From contig NZ_JACVAI010000005.1 in NCBI RefSeq assembly GCF_014851765.1, forward strand, positions 1 through 64,000: a DNA stretch of 64,000 nt, written 5' to 3'. The first letter of the stretch is position 1; each line of letters begins with the position of its first letter. The notes beneath the pieces were generated by a model. It had not been told where the DNA came from, made no database searches, and worked only from the letters and a program-made list of their open reading frames with translations. Both the position numbers and the translations under genes were made by a program. This DNA is from Pseudomonas sp. PDM04. GTDB lineage: Bacteria; Pseudomonadota; Gammaproteobacteria; Pseudomonadales; Pseudomonadaceae. Shown piece by piece: positions 8,281 to 17,394 of the stretch.

Positions 8281-10227
8281 ATGTCTTTGTTCAAACAGCT
8301 GTTGATCGCAATCTGTCTGTTCCTGGTGGTCGCCTTTACCGGCAGCTTCATGGTCAGCCTGGAAAGTTCACGCACCCAGTACGTCAACCAGTTGCGCTCC
8401 CATGCACAGGACGCGGCGACGGCACTGGCGCTGTCGTTGACCCCGAACATCGACGATCCGGCGATGGTCGAGCTATTGGTCAGCTCGATTTTCGACAGCG
8501 GCTATTACGCGAGCATCCGCGTTGTCGACCTGTCGAATGACCAGACGCTGGTGGAGCGCAGCGGCAGCCCGGCGGTGAGCAATGTGCCGGACTGGTTCGT
8601 GAAGCTGATCGGCCTCGAACCGGCAGGCGGCGACGCGATCGTCAGTCGTGGCTGGGAGCAGGCGGCGCGGGTCGAGGTGGTCAGCCATCCGATGTTCGCC
8701 ATCGCCAAGCTGTGGCAAAGCGCGCTGGGCAGCCTCGGCTGGCTGCTGCTCTGCGGCGCGGTCAGTGCGGCGCTGGGTGCCTTGCTGCTGCGCCGGCAAC
8801 TGAAACCGCTGGACTACATGGTCCAGCAATCCCACGCCATTGCCCGTCGGGAATTCCTCAGCCTGCCCGACCTGCCGCGCACCCCGGAATTGCGTCGTGT
8901 GGTCCAGGCCATGAACCAGATGGTCGAGAAGCTCAAGGCGTTGTTTCAGGAGCAGGCCGAGCGCAGCGAAAAATTGCGCGACGAGTCCTATCAGGATGCG
9001 TTGACCGGGTTGGCCAACCGGCGCTATTTCGAGATGCAACTGAATGCCCGAGTGAGCAACCCGGAGCTGGCGAGTTCGGGTTACCTGCTGCTGTTGCGGG
9101 TCAAGGATCTGGCCGGGCTGAACCAGCGCCTGGGTGGCCAGCACACCGACGAGTTGCTCAAGGCTGTCGGCCAGCAACTCTTGCGCGAGTGTGCCAGGTA
9201 CCCGGAGACGCTGAATATGGTGACGCGGGTCCGTGGGGGGGAATTTGCCGTGCTGGCGCCAGGTCTGGTGCACGCCGAAGCGCTGCAACTGGCGCAACAC
9301 CTGGACCTGGCCCTGACCAGCCTGCATGCGACGGGTGCCACCGACGTGGCGGCGGTGGCGTACATCGGTCTGGCGCCGTTCAAGTTTGGCGACTCACCGC
9401 AAGCGGTGCTTGGCCTGGCCGATCAGGCACTCGCCCAGGCCGAAGGCCAGGGCGATTCGCGGTGGGTCTGCCTGGATCACAGCGCGCCCTCCACCCTTGG
9501 CGATGACCATCATGCCTGGCACCGCTTGCTCGATCAGGCGCTGAACCAGCGGCGGTTCGAGCTGTATTTCCAACCGGTGGTCGCCAGCCAGGACACCGCG
9601 CTGGTGCTGCATTACAAGGTGCTGTCGCGACTGATCGACGAACAGGGCCAGGCCATTCCTGCGGGCCGCTTCCTGCCGTGGCTCGAGCGTTTCGGCTGGG
9701 CCGCGCGCCTGGATCGCCTGATGCTGGAGCAGGTGATCGAGCAAATGCCTGCCCATCAGGCCTCCCTGGCGTTGAACCTGTCTTCGGCGACGCTGACCCA
9801 TCCCCAGGCATTGGGCAAGGTCCTGGATATTCTGCGCGCACACTCCAACCTTGGCTCACGGCTGGTCCTGGAAATCGGCGAGGAACAACTGCCTGAGCAG
9901 GCGAAGCTGGAAGACCTGATGCGACGCCTGCGCGAGATCGGTTTCTCGCTGGGGCTGCAACACTTTGGCGGCCGTTTCAGCATGATCGGCAACCTGGCGC
10001 GGCTGGGCCTGGCGTACCTGAAGATCGATGGCGTGTATATCCGCGCCATTGATCGGGAGAGCGACAAGCGTCTGTTCATCGAGGCGATACAGCGGGCGGC
10101 GCACAGCATCGACCTGCCGCTGATTGCCGAGCGGGTCGAGACCGAAGGGGAGCTGGCGGTGATTCGCGAGATGGATATCTTTGGCGTGCAGGGGCAGTTG
10201 GTGGGTGAGCCCAGGCCCTGGCAATAA
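8281..10227 (+). CDS. lapD: Inner-membrane c-di-GMP receptor LapD
   Basis: A 648-residue protein. TM1 lies near 5-25, a periplasmic LapD/MoxY-type output domain follows to about 145, TM2 is near 148-168, then HAMP, a GGDEF-like domain and an EAL-like domain. Both catalytic signatures are broken: RGGEF replaces GGDEF (near 317) and KVL replaces EAL (near 446). That is the hallmark of LapD, which binds c-di-GMP in its EAL domain and transmits the signal outward to sequester LapG. It is co-transcribed with lapG, with GGAG upstream of the ATG. Confidence 0.95.
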   Translation: MSLFKQLLIAICLFLVVAFTGSFMVSLESSRTQYVNQLRSHAQDAATALALSLTPNIDDPAMVELLVSSIFDSGYYASIRVVDLSNDQTLVERSGSPAVSNVPDWFVKLIGLEPAGGDAIVSRGWEQAARVEVVSHPMFAIAKLWQSALGSLGWLLLCGAVSAALGALLLRRQLKPLDYMVQQSHAIARREFLSLPDLPRTPELRRVVQAMNQMVEKLKALFQEQAERSEKLRDESYQDALTGLANRRYFEMQLNARVSNPELASSGYLLLLRVKDLAGLNQRLGGQHTDELLKAVGQQLLRECARYPETLNMVTRVRGGEFAVLAPGLVHAEALQLAQHLDLALTSLHATGATDVAAVAYIGLAPFKFGDSPQAVLGLADQALAQAEGQGDSRWVCLDHSAPSTLGDDHHAWHRLLDQALNQRRFELYFQPVVASQDTALVLHYKVLSRLIDEQGQAIPAGRFLPWLERFGWAARLDRLMLEQVIEQMPAHQASLALNLSSATLTHPQALGKVLDILRAHSNLGSRLVLEIGEEQLPEQAKLEDLMRRLREIGFSLGLQHFGGRFSMIGNLARLGLAYLKIDGVYIRAIDRESDKRLFIEAIQRAAHSIDLPLIAERVETEGELAVIREMDIFGVQGQLVGEPRPWQ

Positions 10228-10231
10228 CGCT

Positions 10232-10600
10232 TTAAATCAAGCCGACCTCATCGTCGTCATCCACCAGGTGACTCAACCCACCCAGCGCTTCCCGCGCCTG
10301 GGAGCGGTCCATGAGCTTGGCCTGGGCGGCGGCCGGCAGGTCGGTGACGCGGATCACGCCTTTATCGGTCAGTACCTGAATCAGGTCGTCGAGTACCCGG
10401 ATCATGTCCAGGTCACTCTGTTTCAACTGCTTGAGCTGTTTGATCTGCTGCAATTGTTTGTGGCTGGTGGCCATGACTTCGCTGGCGAACCATTCCTGCA
10501 GGTCAGGGTGATCGGCCGGCAGGGTCTCAGTGGACCCTGCGTACGCCTCGGCCTCCACGCGCGTCAATTGGCCGTCTGTATTGCGTTGCACGTAGAACAT
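10232..10600 (-). CDS. Conserved hypothetical protein with a QLKQ coiled coil
   Basis: A 122-residue soluble protein convergent with lapD, 4 bp from its stop. It opens with a beta-like MFYVQRNTDGQLTR segment, has a short coiled-coil heptad stretch (QLQQIKQLKQLKQ) near 49-61, a helical middle and an acidic tail (DDDDEVGLI). Similar Pseudomonas proteins are often labelled tryptophan-synthase-beta-like without evidence of that activity. The function is unknown. Confidence 0.75.
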   Translation of the reverse strand: MFYVQRNTDGQLTRVEAEAYAGSTETLPADHPDLQEWFASEVMATSHKQLQQIKQLKQLKQSDLDMIRVLDDLIQVLTDKGVIRVTDLPAAAQAKLMDRSQAREALGGLSHLVDDDDEVGLI

Positions 10601-10673
10601 CGAGCGTCCCTCAACTGTTGAGCAGCGTCATCCTGTCAGCAGCATAGGCGAAATAAGCCATATGATTATTCGC

Positions 10674-10712
10674 TAACGGTATTTAAATTCACGTTCTTAT
10701 ACCTATAAAGTC
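10674..10712 (+). promoter_or_regulatory. 39-bp upstream element, copy 1 (also at 63594)
   Basis: TAACGGTATTTAAATT, a 4-bp variable part, TTCTTATACCT, one variable base, then TAAAGTC. It matches the copy at 63594-63632 at 35 of 39 positions. It contains a dyad GGTAT (10678-10682) / ATACC (10699-10703) and a TATAAA (10704-10709) that could be a -10 box. It lies about 120 bp upstream of the TauD-like gene; both neighbouring loci look like sulfur-compound uptake. Confidence 0.55.
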
Positions 10713-10830
10713 AACCACCTGCGTACCTGCCGACCAATCGGCGCGCCGCACGACACGAACCAACACGGGACATCCGTGAGTTTCTGATCGACGTGCGCGC
10801 CCTGAGCGTGCCGTGCGTGGGAGTGATTTT

Positions 10831-11718
10831 ATGTCTGTCGTCTCTGCAACCCGAAACATCGCACCGCAAACCTTCGAGATCCGCCCATTCGACGGCGTCG
10901 TCGGTGCCGAAATCATCGGCCTCGACCTGTCCCGGCCGATCAATGACCAGGATTTCGCCCGTATCCATCGCGCGCACCTGGATCATCATGTCGTGGTGTT
11001 CCGCGACCAGCGCATTACTCCCGAACAACAGATCGACTTCAGCCGCCGTTTTGGCGTGTTGCAGATCCATGTGCTCAAGCAATTCCTGCTGGCCGGGCAC
11101 CCGGAAATCCTGATCGTCTCCAACATCATCGAAAACGGCCAGTCCATCGGCCTTGGCGACGCCGGCAAGTTCTGGCATTCCGACCTTTCCTACAAGGAAC
11201 TGCCCAGCCTGGGCTCGATGCTGCATGCCCAGGAGCTGCCGTCCGAAGGCGGCGATACCCTGTTCGCCGACATGCACAAAGCCTGGGACGACCTGCCTGA
11301 AGCGCTGCGCAAGGCCGTCGAAGGGCGTTCGGCGGCACATTCCTACACGGCACGCTACAGCGAGACCAAGTTCGAAGGCAATTGGCGCCCGACCCTGACG
11401 CCGGAACAACTGGCCCAGGTGGCCGAAGTCATTCATCCGGTCGTACGCACACACCCGGAAAACGGCCGCAAGGCGCTGTTTGTCAGTGAGGGGTTTACTA
11501 CGCGGATCGTCGGTCTGCCGGACGACGAGAGCAAGCAATTGCTCGATGAACTCTATGCCCACAGCGTGTTGCCGCAAAACATCTACCGCCATCAATGGCA
11601 GCCCCACGACCTGGTGTTCTGGGACAACCGCTCGTTGATCCACCTGGCCACCGGATGCCCGAGCCACCTGCGCCGCAAGCTGTATCGCACCACCATCCAG
11701 GGCGATGCGCCTTACTGA
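10831..11718 (+). CDS. TauD/TfdA-family 2-oxoglutarate/Fe(II) dioxygenase
   Basis: A 295-residue enzyme of the taurine dioxygenase family. The iron-binding facial triad is visible as HSD (FWHSDLS, near 115-117) and a distal His in SLIHLATGC (near 271), with a 2-oxoglutarate-anchoring Arg following. Members hydroxylate sulfonates or related substrates next to the heteroatom, releasing sulfite in the case of taurine. It heads an operon with a sulfonate-type ABC transporter. The substrate cannot be read from sequence, so the name tauD is withheld. ATG 10831 follows GGAG by seven bases. Confidence 0.85.
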   Translation: MSVVSATRNIAPQTFEIRPFDGVVGAEIIGLDLSRPINDQDFARIHRAHLDHHVVVFRDQRITPEQQIDFSRRFGVLQIHVLKQFLLAGHPEILIVSNIIENGQSIGLGDAGKFWHSDLSYKELPSLGSMLHAQELPSEGGDTLFADMHKAWDDLPEALRKAVEGRSAAHSYTARYSETKFEGNWRPTLTPEQLAQVAEVIHPVVRTHPENGRKALFVSEGFTTRIVGLPDDESKQLLDELYAHSVLPQNIYRHQWQPHDLVFWDNRSLIHLATGCPSHLRRKLYRTTIQGDAPY

Positions 11719-11735
11719 TTTCTTGGAGTACGACC

Positions 11736-12761
11736 ATGTCCAAACGTCTTCCATTCGCGCCGCTGGCTGCGGCTATCGGCCTGGGTTTGAGCCTGATCGC
11801 TGGCAGCCTGGTGGCGCCGCCCGTGGCCCACGCCGAAGGTGAAATCCGCATCGCCGAGCAGTTCGGCATCGTTTATCTGCTGCTCAACGTGGTGCGCGAT
11901 CAGAACCTGATCGAGAAGTACGGCAAGCAGGAAGGCATCGACATCAAGGTCGACTGGACACAGCTCTCCGGCGGGGCGGCGGTCAACGATGCGTTGCTCT
12001 CGGGGTCGATCGACATCGCCGGCGCCGGTGTCGGGCCGCTCCTGACCATCTGGGATCGCACCCACGGCAAGCAGAACGTCAAGGCTGTCGCTTCACTTGG
12101 CAACTTCCCTTACTACCTGGTGAGCAACAATCCCAAGGTCAAGACCATCGCCGATTTCACCGAGAAGGACCGCATTGCCGTGCCGGCGGTGGGCGTATCG
12201 GTGCAGTCGCGCTTCCTGCAATACGCGGCGGCCAAACAATGGGGCGACAAGGAATTCAATCGCCTGGACAAATACACCCTCGCCGTACCCCATCCCGATG
12301 CCACGGCAGCGCTGATTGCCGGCGGCACCGAGTTGACCGGGCATTTCTCCAATCCGCCCTTCCAGGACCAGGCACTGGCCAACCCGGACGTGCACGTGGT
12401 GCTGAACACCTATGACCTGCTCGGCCCGAACTCGCCGACGGTGCTGTTCGCCACGGAGAAATTCCGCAATGAGAACCCGAAAACCTACAAGGCGTTCGTC
12501 GAGGCACTGACCGAAGCCGCGCAATTTGCCCAGAACGACAAAGGCGCTGCCGCCGACACGTACATCCGCGTGACCAAGGCGAAAATCGACCGCGCCGCGC
12601 TGCTGAAAATCATCGACAACCCGCAGTTCGAGTTCAGTGTCACGCCGAAAAATACCTACCCGCTCGCCGAATTCCTCTACCGCGTCGGCGCGATCAAAAA
12701 CAAACCGGACTCGTGGAAGGATTACTTCTTCCAGGACGCCAAACCGCTACAAGGGAGCTGA
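11736..12761 (+). CDS. Periplasmic substrate-binding protein, sulfonate/nitrate (SsuA/TauA-like) family
   Basis: A 341-residue NMT1/SsuA-type binding protein. The signal peptide ends near PPVAHAEGE, and the mature part begins with the EIRIAEQFG strand. Family features include SGSIDIAGAG and HPDATAALIAGG. It should deliver a small anionic organosulfur or related compound to the permease and ATPase that follow. GGAG is well placed before the ATG. The spacing of 17 bp from the dioxygenase and 5 bp to the ATPase supports a single operon. Confidence 0.87.
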   Translation: MSKRLPFAPLAAAIGLGLSLIAGSLVAPPVAHAEGEIRIAEQFGIVYLLLNVVRDQNLIEKYGKQEGIDIKVDWTQLSGGAAVNDALLSGSIDIAGAGVGPLLTIWDRTHGKQNVKAVASLGNFPYYLVSNNPKVKTIADFTEKDRIAVPAVGVSVQSRFLQYAAAKQWGDKEFNRLDKYTLAVPHPDATAALIAGGTELTGHFSNPPFQDQALANPDVHVVLNTYDLLGPNSPTVLFATEKFRNENPKTYKAFVEALTEAAQFAQNDKGAAADTYIRVTKAKIDRAALLKIIDNPQFEFSVTPKNTYPLAEFLYRVGAIKNKPDSWKDYFFQDAKPLQGS

Positions 12762-12766
12762 TCGAC

Positions 12767-13627
12767 ATGAACGCCCCATTGCCAGGCCACACGGTCAGCA
12801 AACCGAACGCCACCGCCCAGGCACTGTTGTCGGTGGATAACGTCAGCCTCGAATACCGCACGCCCCAGCGGGTGGTTCGGGCGACCCATCAGGTCAGTTT
12901 CGAGATCGATCCGGCGGACCGCTTTGTCCTGCTGGGTCCCTCCGGCTGCGGCAAGTCGACCTTGCTCAAGGCCGCCGCCGGATTCATCCAGCCCGTCGAG
13001 GGCGAGATCCGCCTGCAAGGCCAGCGGGTCGAGGCCCCGGGGCCGGACCGGATCGTGGTGTTCCAGGAGTTCGACCAACTGCCCCCCTGGAAGACCGTCA
13101 AGCAGAACGTGATGTTCCCGTTGCTGGCGTCGAAAACCCTCAAGCGAAAAGAAGCCGAAGAGCGGGCGCTGCACTACCTGGAAAAGGTCGGGCTGACGGC
13201 GTTTGCCGATGCCTATCCCCACACCCTTTCGGGCGGCATGAAGGCGCGCGTGGCCATCGCCCGGGCGTTGGCGATGCAACCGAAAATCCTGCTCATGGAC
13301 GAGCCTTTCGCCGCCCTCGATGCGCTGACCCGGCGCAAGATGCAGGAAGAACTGCTGCTGCTCTGGGAAGAAGTGCGCTTCACGTTGCTGTTTGTCACGC
13401 ACTCCATCGAAGAGGCGCTGGTGGTGGGCAATCGCATCCTGCTGCTGTCGCCGCATCCGGGGCGGGTACGGGCTGAGGTCCACAGCCATCAATACGATTT
13501 GCACAGCCTGGGCGGCGTGGCGTTTCAGGAATCGGCGCGACGGATTCATCGCTTGTTGTTCGATGAGGGCCAGTCACCGGAAACCGAGCGTGAGCTGGAT
13601 TTCGCCGATATCCGCATCGCTTATTGA
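12767..13627 (+). CDS. ABC transporter ATPase, sulfonate/nitrate type
   Basis: A 286-residue nucleotide-binding subunit. Walker A is GPSGCGKST, the Q-loop is VFQEFDQLPPW, the signature is LSGGMKAR (Met in place of the usual Gln after SGG), Walker B is ILLMDEPF, and the H-loop is FVTHS. It energises the permease encoded next. The start at 12767 follows AAGGGAGC; an upstream in-frame start would run into the binding-protein gene. Confidence 0.88.
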   Translation: MNAPLPGHTVSKPNATAQALLSVDNVSLEYRTPQRVVRATHQVSFEIDPADRFVLLGPSGCGKSTLLKAAAGFIQPVEGEIRLQGQRVEAPGPDRIVVFQEFDQLPPWKTVKQNVMFPLLASKTLKRKEAEERALHYLEKVGLTAFADAYPHTLSGGMKARVAIARALAMQPKILLMDEPFAALDALTRRKMQEELLLLWEEVRFTLLFVTHSIEEALVVGNRILLLSPHPGRVRAEVHSHQYDLHSLGGVAFQESARRIHRLLFDEGQSPETERELDFADIRIAY

Positions 13628-13648
13628 GCCAGTTGAGAGGAGGGCCCG

Positions 13649-14515
13649 ATGAGCCATTTATCATCCCCGCGTGAAGAATTCGAAACCGTCCTGCCGGTGC
13701 TGACCAATGTGTCGCTGGAGCGTGAACTGCCGTTTGGCCAACGCCTGTGGCAACAGGGCTGGATCCGCAAGGGCCTGATCCTGATTGTGCTCGCGCTGGT
13801 GTGGGAAGCCATCGCCCGTTATCAGAACAATGACCTGCTGTTGCCCAGCTTCGTGCAGACCGCTCAGGCGCTGTATGCCGGGTTGGTCAGTGGCGAGTTG
13901 CTGGGCAAGGTGTGGATTTCCCTGGTGGTGCTGGTCAAGGGTTACCTGATCGGGATCGTCCTTGCGTTCGCCCTGACCACGCTGGCGGTGTCGACCCAAT
14001 TGGGCCGCGACCTGCTGAGCACGCTGACGTCGATGTTCAACCCGTTGCCGGCGATTGCCCTGTTGCCGCTGGCGCTGCTGTGGTTCGGGCTGGGGCAGAA
14101 CAGCCTGATTTTCGTGCTGGTGCATTCCGTTCTGTGGGCCTTGGCGCTCAATACCTACGCCGGGTTTCTCGGGGTCTCGGAAACCTTGCGCATGGCCGGG
14201 CGCAACTACGGCCTCAAGGGCATGCGCTTTGTGCTGTTCATCCTGATTCCGGCGGCGTTGCCGTCGATCCTTGCCGGGCTGAAGATCGGCTGGGCGTTTG
14301 CCTGGCGCACCTTGATTGCGGCGGAGCTGGTGTTTGGCGCCACCAGCGGCAAGGGTGGGTTGGGCTGGTACATCTTCCAGAACCGCAACGAGCTTTATAC
14401 CGACAAGGTGTTCGCCGGGCTGGCGGTGGTGATTCTGATCGGCTTGTTGGTGGAGAACCTGGTGTTCGACACCCTGGAGCGGGTGACGGTCAAGCGCTGG
14501 GGGATGCAGCGGTAA
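13649..14515 (+). CDS. ABC transporter permease, sulfonate/nitrate type
   Basis: A 288-residue inner-membrane subunit with about six helices. The cytoplasmic coupling loop contains AGRNYGLKG and LPSILAGLKIGWAFAWRTLI, typical of SsuC/TauC permeases. It completes the four-gene dioxygenase-transporter operon. The ATG is preceded by GAGAGGAGGGC. REP repeats follow immediately, where the operon probably ends. Confidence 0.87.
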   Translation: MSHLSSPREEFETVLPVLTNVSLERELPFGQRLWQQGWIRKGLILIVLALVWEAIARYQNNDLLLPSFVQTAQALYAGLVSGELLGKVWISLVVLVKGYLIGIVLAFALTTLAVSTQLGRDLLSTLTSMFNPLPAIALLPLALLWFGLGQNSLIFVLVHSVLWALALNTYAGFLGVSETLRMAGRNYGLKGMRFVLFILIPAALPSILAGLKIGWAFAWRTLIAAELVFGATSGKGGLGWYIFQNRNELYTDKVFAGLAVVILIGLLVENLVFDTLERVTVKRWGMQR

Positions 14516-14540
14516 TGTATGGCATACGGGCTGGACTCTT

Positions 14541-14612
14541 CGCGAGCAGGCTCGCTTCCACAGTGGTTTTTTGAGCGGTACATCATCGGTGGGAGCGGGC
14601 TTGCCCGCGAAG
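14541..14612. repeat. REPIN (two inverted REP elements)
   Basis: The REP core appears at 14541-14563 and inverted at 14589-14612, separated by 25 bp. It fills the gap between the permease and the LysR gene. Confidence 0.85.
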
Positions 14613-14696
14613 GGGACGGATCTGCCACTGCATCGCTCCAGTCAAGTTTGCTAGCATTGCGTCTGAGTCACGCCCCATCAGCCACGAGTGCTCAGC

Positions 14697-15614
14697 ATGC
14701 AGCTCCCGGACATGAACCTTCTGGTCGCCCTCGACGCCCTGCTCGATGAGGGCAGCGTGGTGGGAGCCGCGCGGCGGATGCACCTCAGCCCGGCGGCGAT
14801 GAGCCGGACGCTGACGCGCATTCGCGAGGCCATTGGCGATCCGATTCTGGTCCGGGCCGGGCGTGGACTGGTGCCGACGCCCAAGGCCCTGGAGTTGCGC
14901 GAACAGGTGCGTGAACTGGTCGAACAAGCCGCACAGCTGTTTCACTCGGCGCGGGTACTGGAGCTGGGAAGTCTGCGGCGACGTTTCAGCATTCGGGCCA
15001 ACGACTTCTTCGTCGGCGTCTACGGCGGCAAGCTGTTCGACACTCTGGAGCGCCAGGCACCGCATTGCGAGCTGCGCTTCGTTCCCGAAGGCGATAGCGA
15101 CGATGAGGCATTGCGCGAGGGGCGCATCGACCTTAGCGTCAGCAACAACCGTCCGCTGATGCCGGAAGTGAAGGTGCAAAATCTGTTCACCACGCAATTC
15201 GTCGGGCTGGTGCGCGAAGACCACCCGTTGCTGGACGAAGAGATCACGGCCGAGCGGTTTTCCGGTTTTTCCCACGTCAGTGTGTCTCGGCGGGGCATCG
15301 CTCGTGGGCCGATCGATACCGCGCTCAATGCCTTGGGGCTGGAACGCCGGGTGGCGGTGATTGCGCCGAGTTTCCATGCGGCGATGTTTGCCCTGCCGGA
15401 TTCCGACCTGATTTTGCCGGTGCCCAGGGAAACGCTGTCGAGCGTACGCCGTCTCGGCCTGAAACTGCGTTCTTTCACCTTGCCGCTGCCGCTGCCCACC
15501 CTGGTGCTGACACAAGCCTGGCATCCGCGATTCGACAATGATCCGGTGCACCGCTGGCTGCGTGAAACGGTGAAGGCCTGCTGCGGGGAAACCTGGCAGG
15601 CTGCCCAGCCCTGA
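14697..15614 (+). CDS. LysR-family transcriptional regulator
   Basis: A protein of about 305 residues. The N-terminal HTH (LLVALDALLDEGSVVGAARR, LSPAAMSRTLTRIRE) is followed by a two-lobed effector domain. It carries the LysR trait of positioning a long recognition helix around residues 25-60. It lies in the same direction as the efflux pump genes that follow 215 bp later, so it may control them, though LysR targets are more often divergent. ATG 14697 is used; GTG 14688 is possible. The ribosome site is weak. Ligand unknown. Confidence 0.85.
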   Translation: MQLPDMNLLVALDALLDEGSVVGAARRMHLSPAAMSRTLTRIREAIGDPILVRAGRGLVPTPKALELREQVRELVEQAAQLFHSARVLELGSLRRRFSIRANDFFVGVYGGKLFDTLERQAPHCELRFVPEGDSDDEALREGRIDLSVSNNRPLMPEVKVQNLFTTQFVGLVREDHPLLDEEITAERFSGFSHVSVSRRGIARGPIDTALNALGLERRVAVIAPSFHAAMFALPDSDLILPVPRETLSSVRRLGLKLRSFTLPLPLPTLVLTQAWHPRFDNDPVHRWLRETVKACCGETWQAAQP

Positions 15615-15758
15615 GGGGGAGTATGGCCATTAATACCTATGGATGGTGTTGCGCCTGACCCGCCGATGTTAGTTTTTTCCTCACCGTTTGCCTGCGACCG
15701 CCTGCCCGGCAGCGCGCGTAACGTCATTCCATGATTGCGCCTGACGCACTTATAAATT

Positions 15759-15789
15759 GCCAATAAGTCAGTTTTCGTCAGCGATTGGC
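15759..15789 (+). promoter_or_regulatory. Inverted repeat upstream of the efflux operon
   Basis: GCCAAT (15759-15764) and ATTGGC (15784-15789), 19 bp apart, lie 41 bp upstream of the MFS gene with TATAAA just before the left arm. This could be a binding site for the preceding LysR protein; unproven. Confidence 0.3.
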
Positions 15790-15829
15790 GTTCGTAAACT
15801 GCCCGCCTATTTTTCCGGAGTTTGAACCG

Positions 15830-17368
15830 ATGACCTCCCTGACGGCCTCGGGGTCCCTGGCCGCGCCTATGCCTGCGCCAGCCGCCGTGGCCACGCCATT
15901 TGGCCCTCGGATCATCATTGGCCTGGTGGGCGTGCTGCTGGCGGTGCTGGTGTCAGGCCTCAACGAGATGGTGACCAAGGTCGCCCTCGCCGACATACGC
16001 GGCGCCCTGGCCATCGGCTACGACGAAGGCACCTGGCTGGTCGCCAGTTACACCGCGACCTCGGTGGCTGCGATGGCGTTTGCGCCCTGGTGTGCGGTGA
16101 CGTTTTCGTTGCGCCGCTTCACCCTCTGGGCCATCGGCCTCTTCACGCTGCTCGGCGTGCTCAGCCCCTTCGCCCCGAACTACGAATGCCTGCTGCTGAT
16201 GCGCATCCTGCAAGGCCTGGCAGGCGGCGCGTTGCCGCCGATGCTGATGACCGTGGCGCTGCGTTTCCTGCCGGCCAACGTCAAGCTGTATGGCCTGGCC
16301 GGTTATGCCCTGACGGCGACGTTCGGCCCCGGGCTCGGGACGCCGCTGGCCGGCCTGTGGACCGAGCATGTCGGGTGGCAATGGACGTTCTGGCAGATCG
16401 TCGCGCCCTGCCTGATCGCCATGGTCGCGGTGGCCTACGGCTTGCCCCAGGATCCGGTGCGCCTGGAGCGCTTCAAGCAGTTCAACTGGCGCGGCGTGCT
16501 GCTGGGGTTTCCGGCGATCTGCATGCTGGTGATCGGCGTTTTGCAGGGCAATCGGCTGGACTGGTTCGAATCGAGCCTGATCAGCGCTCTGCTCGGCGGC
16601 GGGTTGCTGTTGCTGGTGCTGTTCCTGATCAATGAGTGGTCGCAACCGATTCCGTTTTTCAAGATACAGATGCTCGGCATCCGCAACCTGTCGTTCGCCT
16701 TGCTGACGCTGGCCGGGGTGCTGGTGATCCTGACGTCGGTGATCATTCTGCCGTCCAGCTACCTGGCGCAGGTCCAGGGTTATCGCCCGGTGCAGACCGC
16801 GCCGATCATGTTGATCGCAGCATTGCCGCAGTTGGTGGCGCTGCCGCTGGTGGCGGCGCTGTGCAACCTGCGTTGGGTGGATTGTCGCTGGGTGCTGGGG
16901 ATCGGCCTGAGCATGCTGGCGCTGTCGTGTCTGGGCGGTTCGCAGCTGACGTCGGTGTGGATTCGCGACGATTTCTATGGGCTGCAACTGCTGCAGATTT
17001 TCGGGCAACCGATGGCGGTGCTGCCTCTTTTGATGCTCTCCACCGGCAGCATCACGCCGATGCAGGGACCGTTCGCCTCGGCCTGGTTCAACACCGTAAA
17101 GGGCCTGGCGTCGGTGATCGCCACCGGGGTGATCGAGGTGCTGACCACCTCGCGACTGCACTTTCATTCGACCATGTTGGTGGACCGCCTCGGCAATTCG
17201 CCGCTGGCCGACGGCGACAGCGCGGGCCTTGCCCATCGGCTGCACGAGCAGGCCGTGGTGCTGACCGCCTCGGACCTCTACCTGTGCATGGCCGGTGTCG
17301 CCCTGGTGCTGATCCTGCTGATTTTCTGGCTGCCGACGCGGATGTATCCACCGCGCGCGCCGACTTGA
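15830..17368 (+). CDS. EmrB-type MFS multidrug exporter (DHA2, 14 TM)
   Basis: A 512-residue major facilitator protein with about 14 transmembrane helices. An MFS motif-A-like region is absent, but motif C is recognisable in GLAGYALTATFGPGLGTPLAG. DHA2 pumps work with a periplasmic adaptor and an outer-membrane channel, and genes for both follow. The likely start is ATG 15830 with CCGGAG upstream. Antibiotics, dyes or fatty acids are the usual substrates; this one's is unknown. Confidence 0.87.
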   Translation: MTSLTASGSLAAPMPAPAAVATPFGPRIIIGLVGVLLAVLVSGLNEMVTKVALADIRGALAIGYDEGTWLVASYTATSVAAMAFAPWCAVTFSLRRFTLWAIGLFTLLGVLSPFAPNYECLLLMRILQGLAGGALPPMLMTVALRFLPANVKLYGLAGYALTATFGPGLGTPLAGLWTEHVGWQWTFWQIVAPCLIAMVAVAYGLPQDPVRLERFKQFNWRGVLLGFPAICMLVIGVLQGNRLDWFESSLISALLGGGLLLLVLFLINEWSQPIPFFKIQMLGIRNLSFALLTLAGVLVILTSVIILPSSYLAQVQGYRPVQTAPIMLIAALPQLVALPLVAALCNLRWVDCRWVLGIGLSMLALSCLGGSQLTSVWIRDDFYGLQLLQIFGQPMAVLPLLMLSTGSITPMQGPFASAWFNTVKGLASVIATGVIEVLTTSRLHFHSTMLVDRLGNSPLADGDSAGLAHRLHEQAVVLTASDLYLCMAGVALVLILLIFWLPTRMYPPRAPT

Positions 17369-17394
17369 ATGCTCTCTTGAAACTGAAGGTTTTT

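Noticed and set aside
8281..10227. Broken GGDEF and EAL signatures considered as gene decay.
   Set aside because: The degeneracy is the defining feature of LapD receptors, and the reading frame is intact.
15953..17245. A long minus-strand frame opposite the MFS gene.
   Set aside because: Gln/Arg/His-rich composition typical of an antisense shadow; the plus strand encodes a clear 14-TM transporter.
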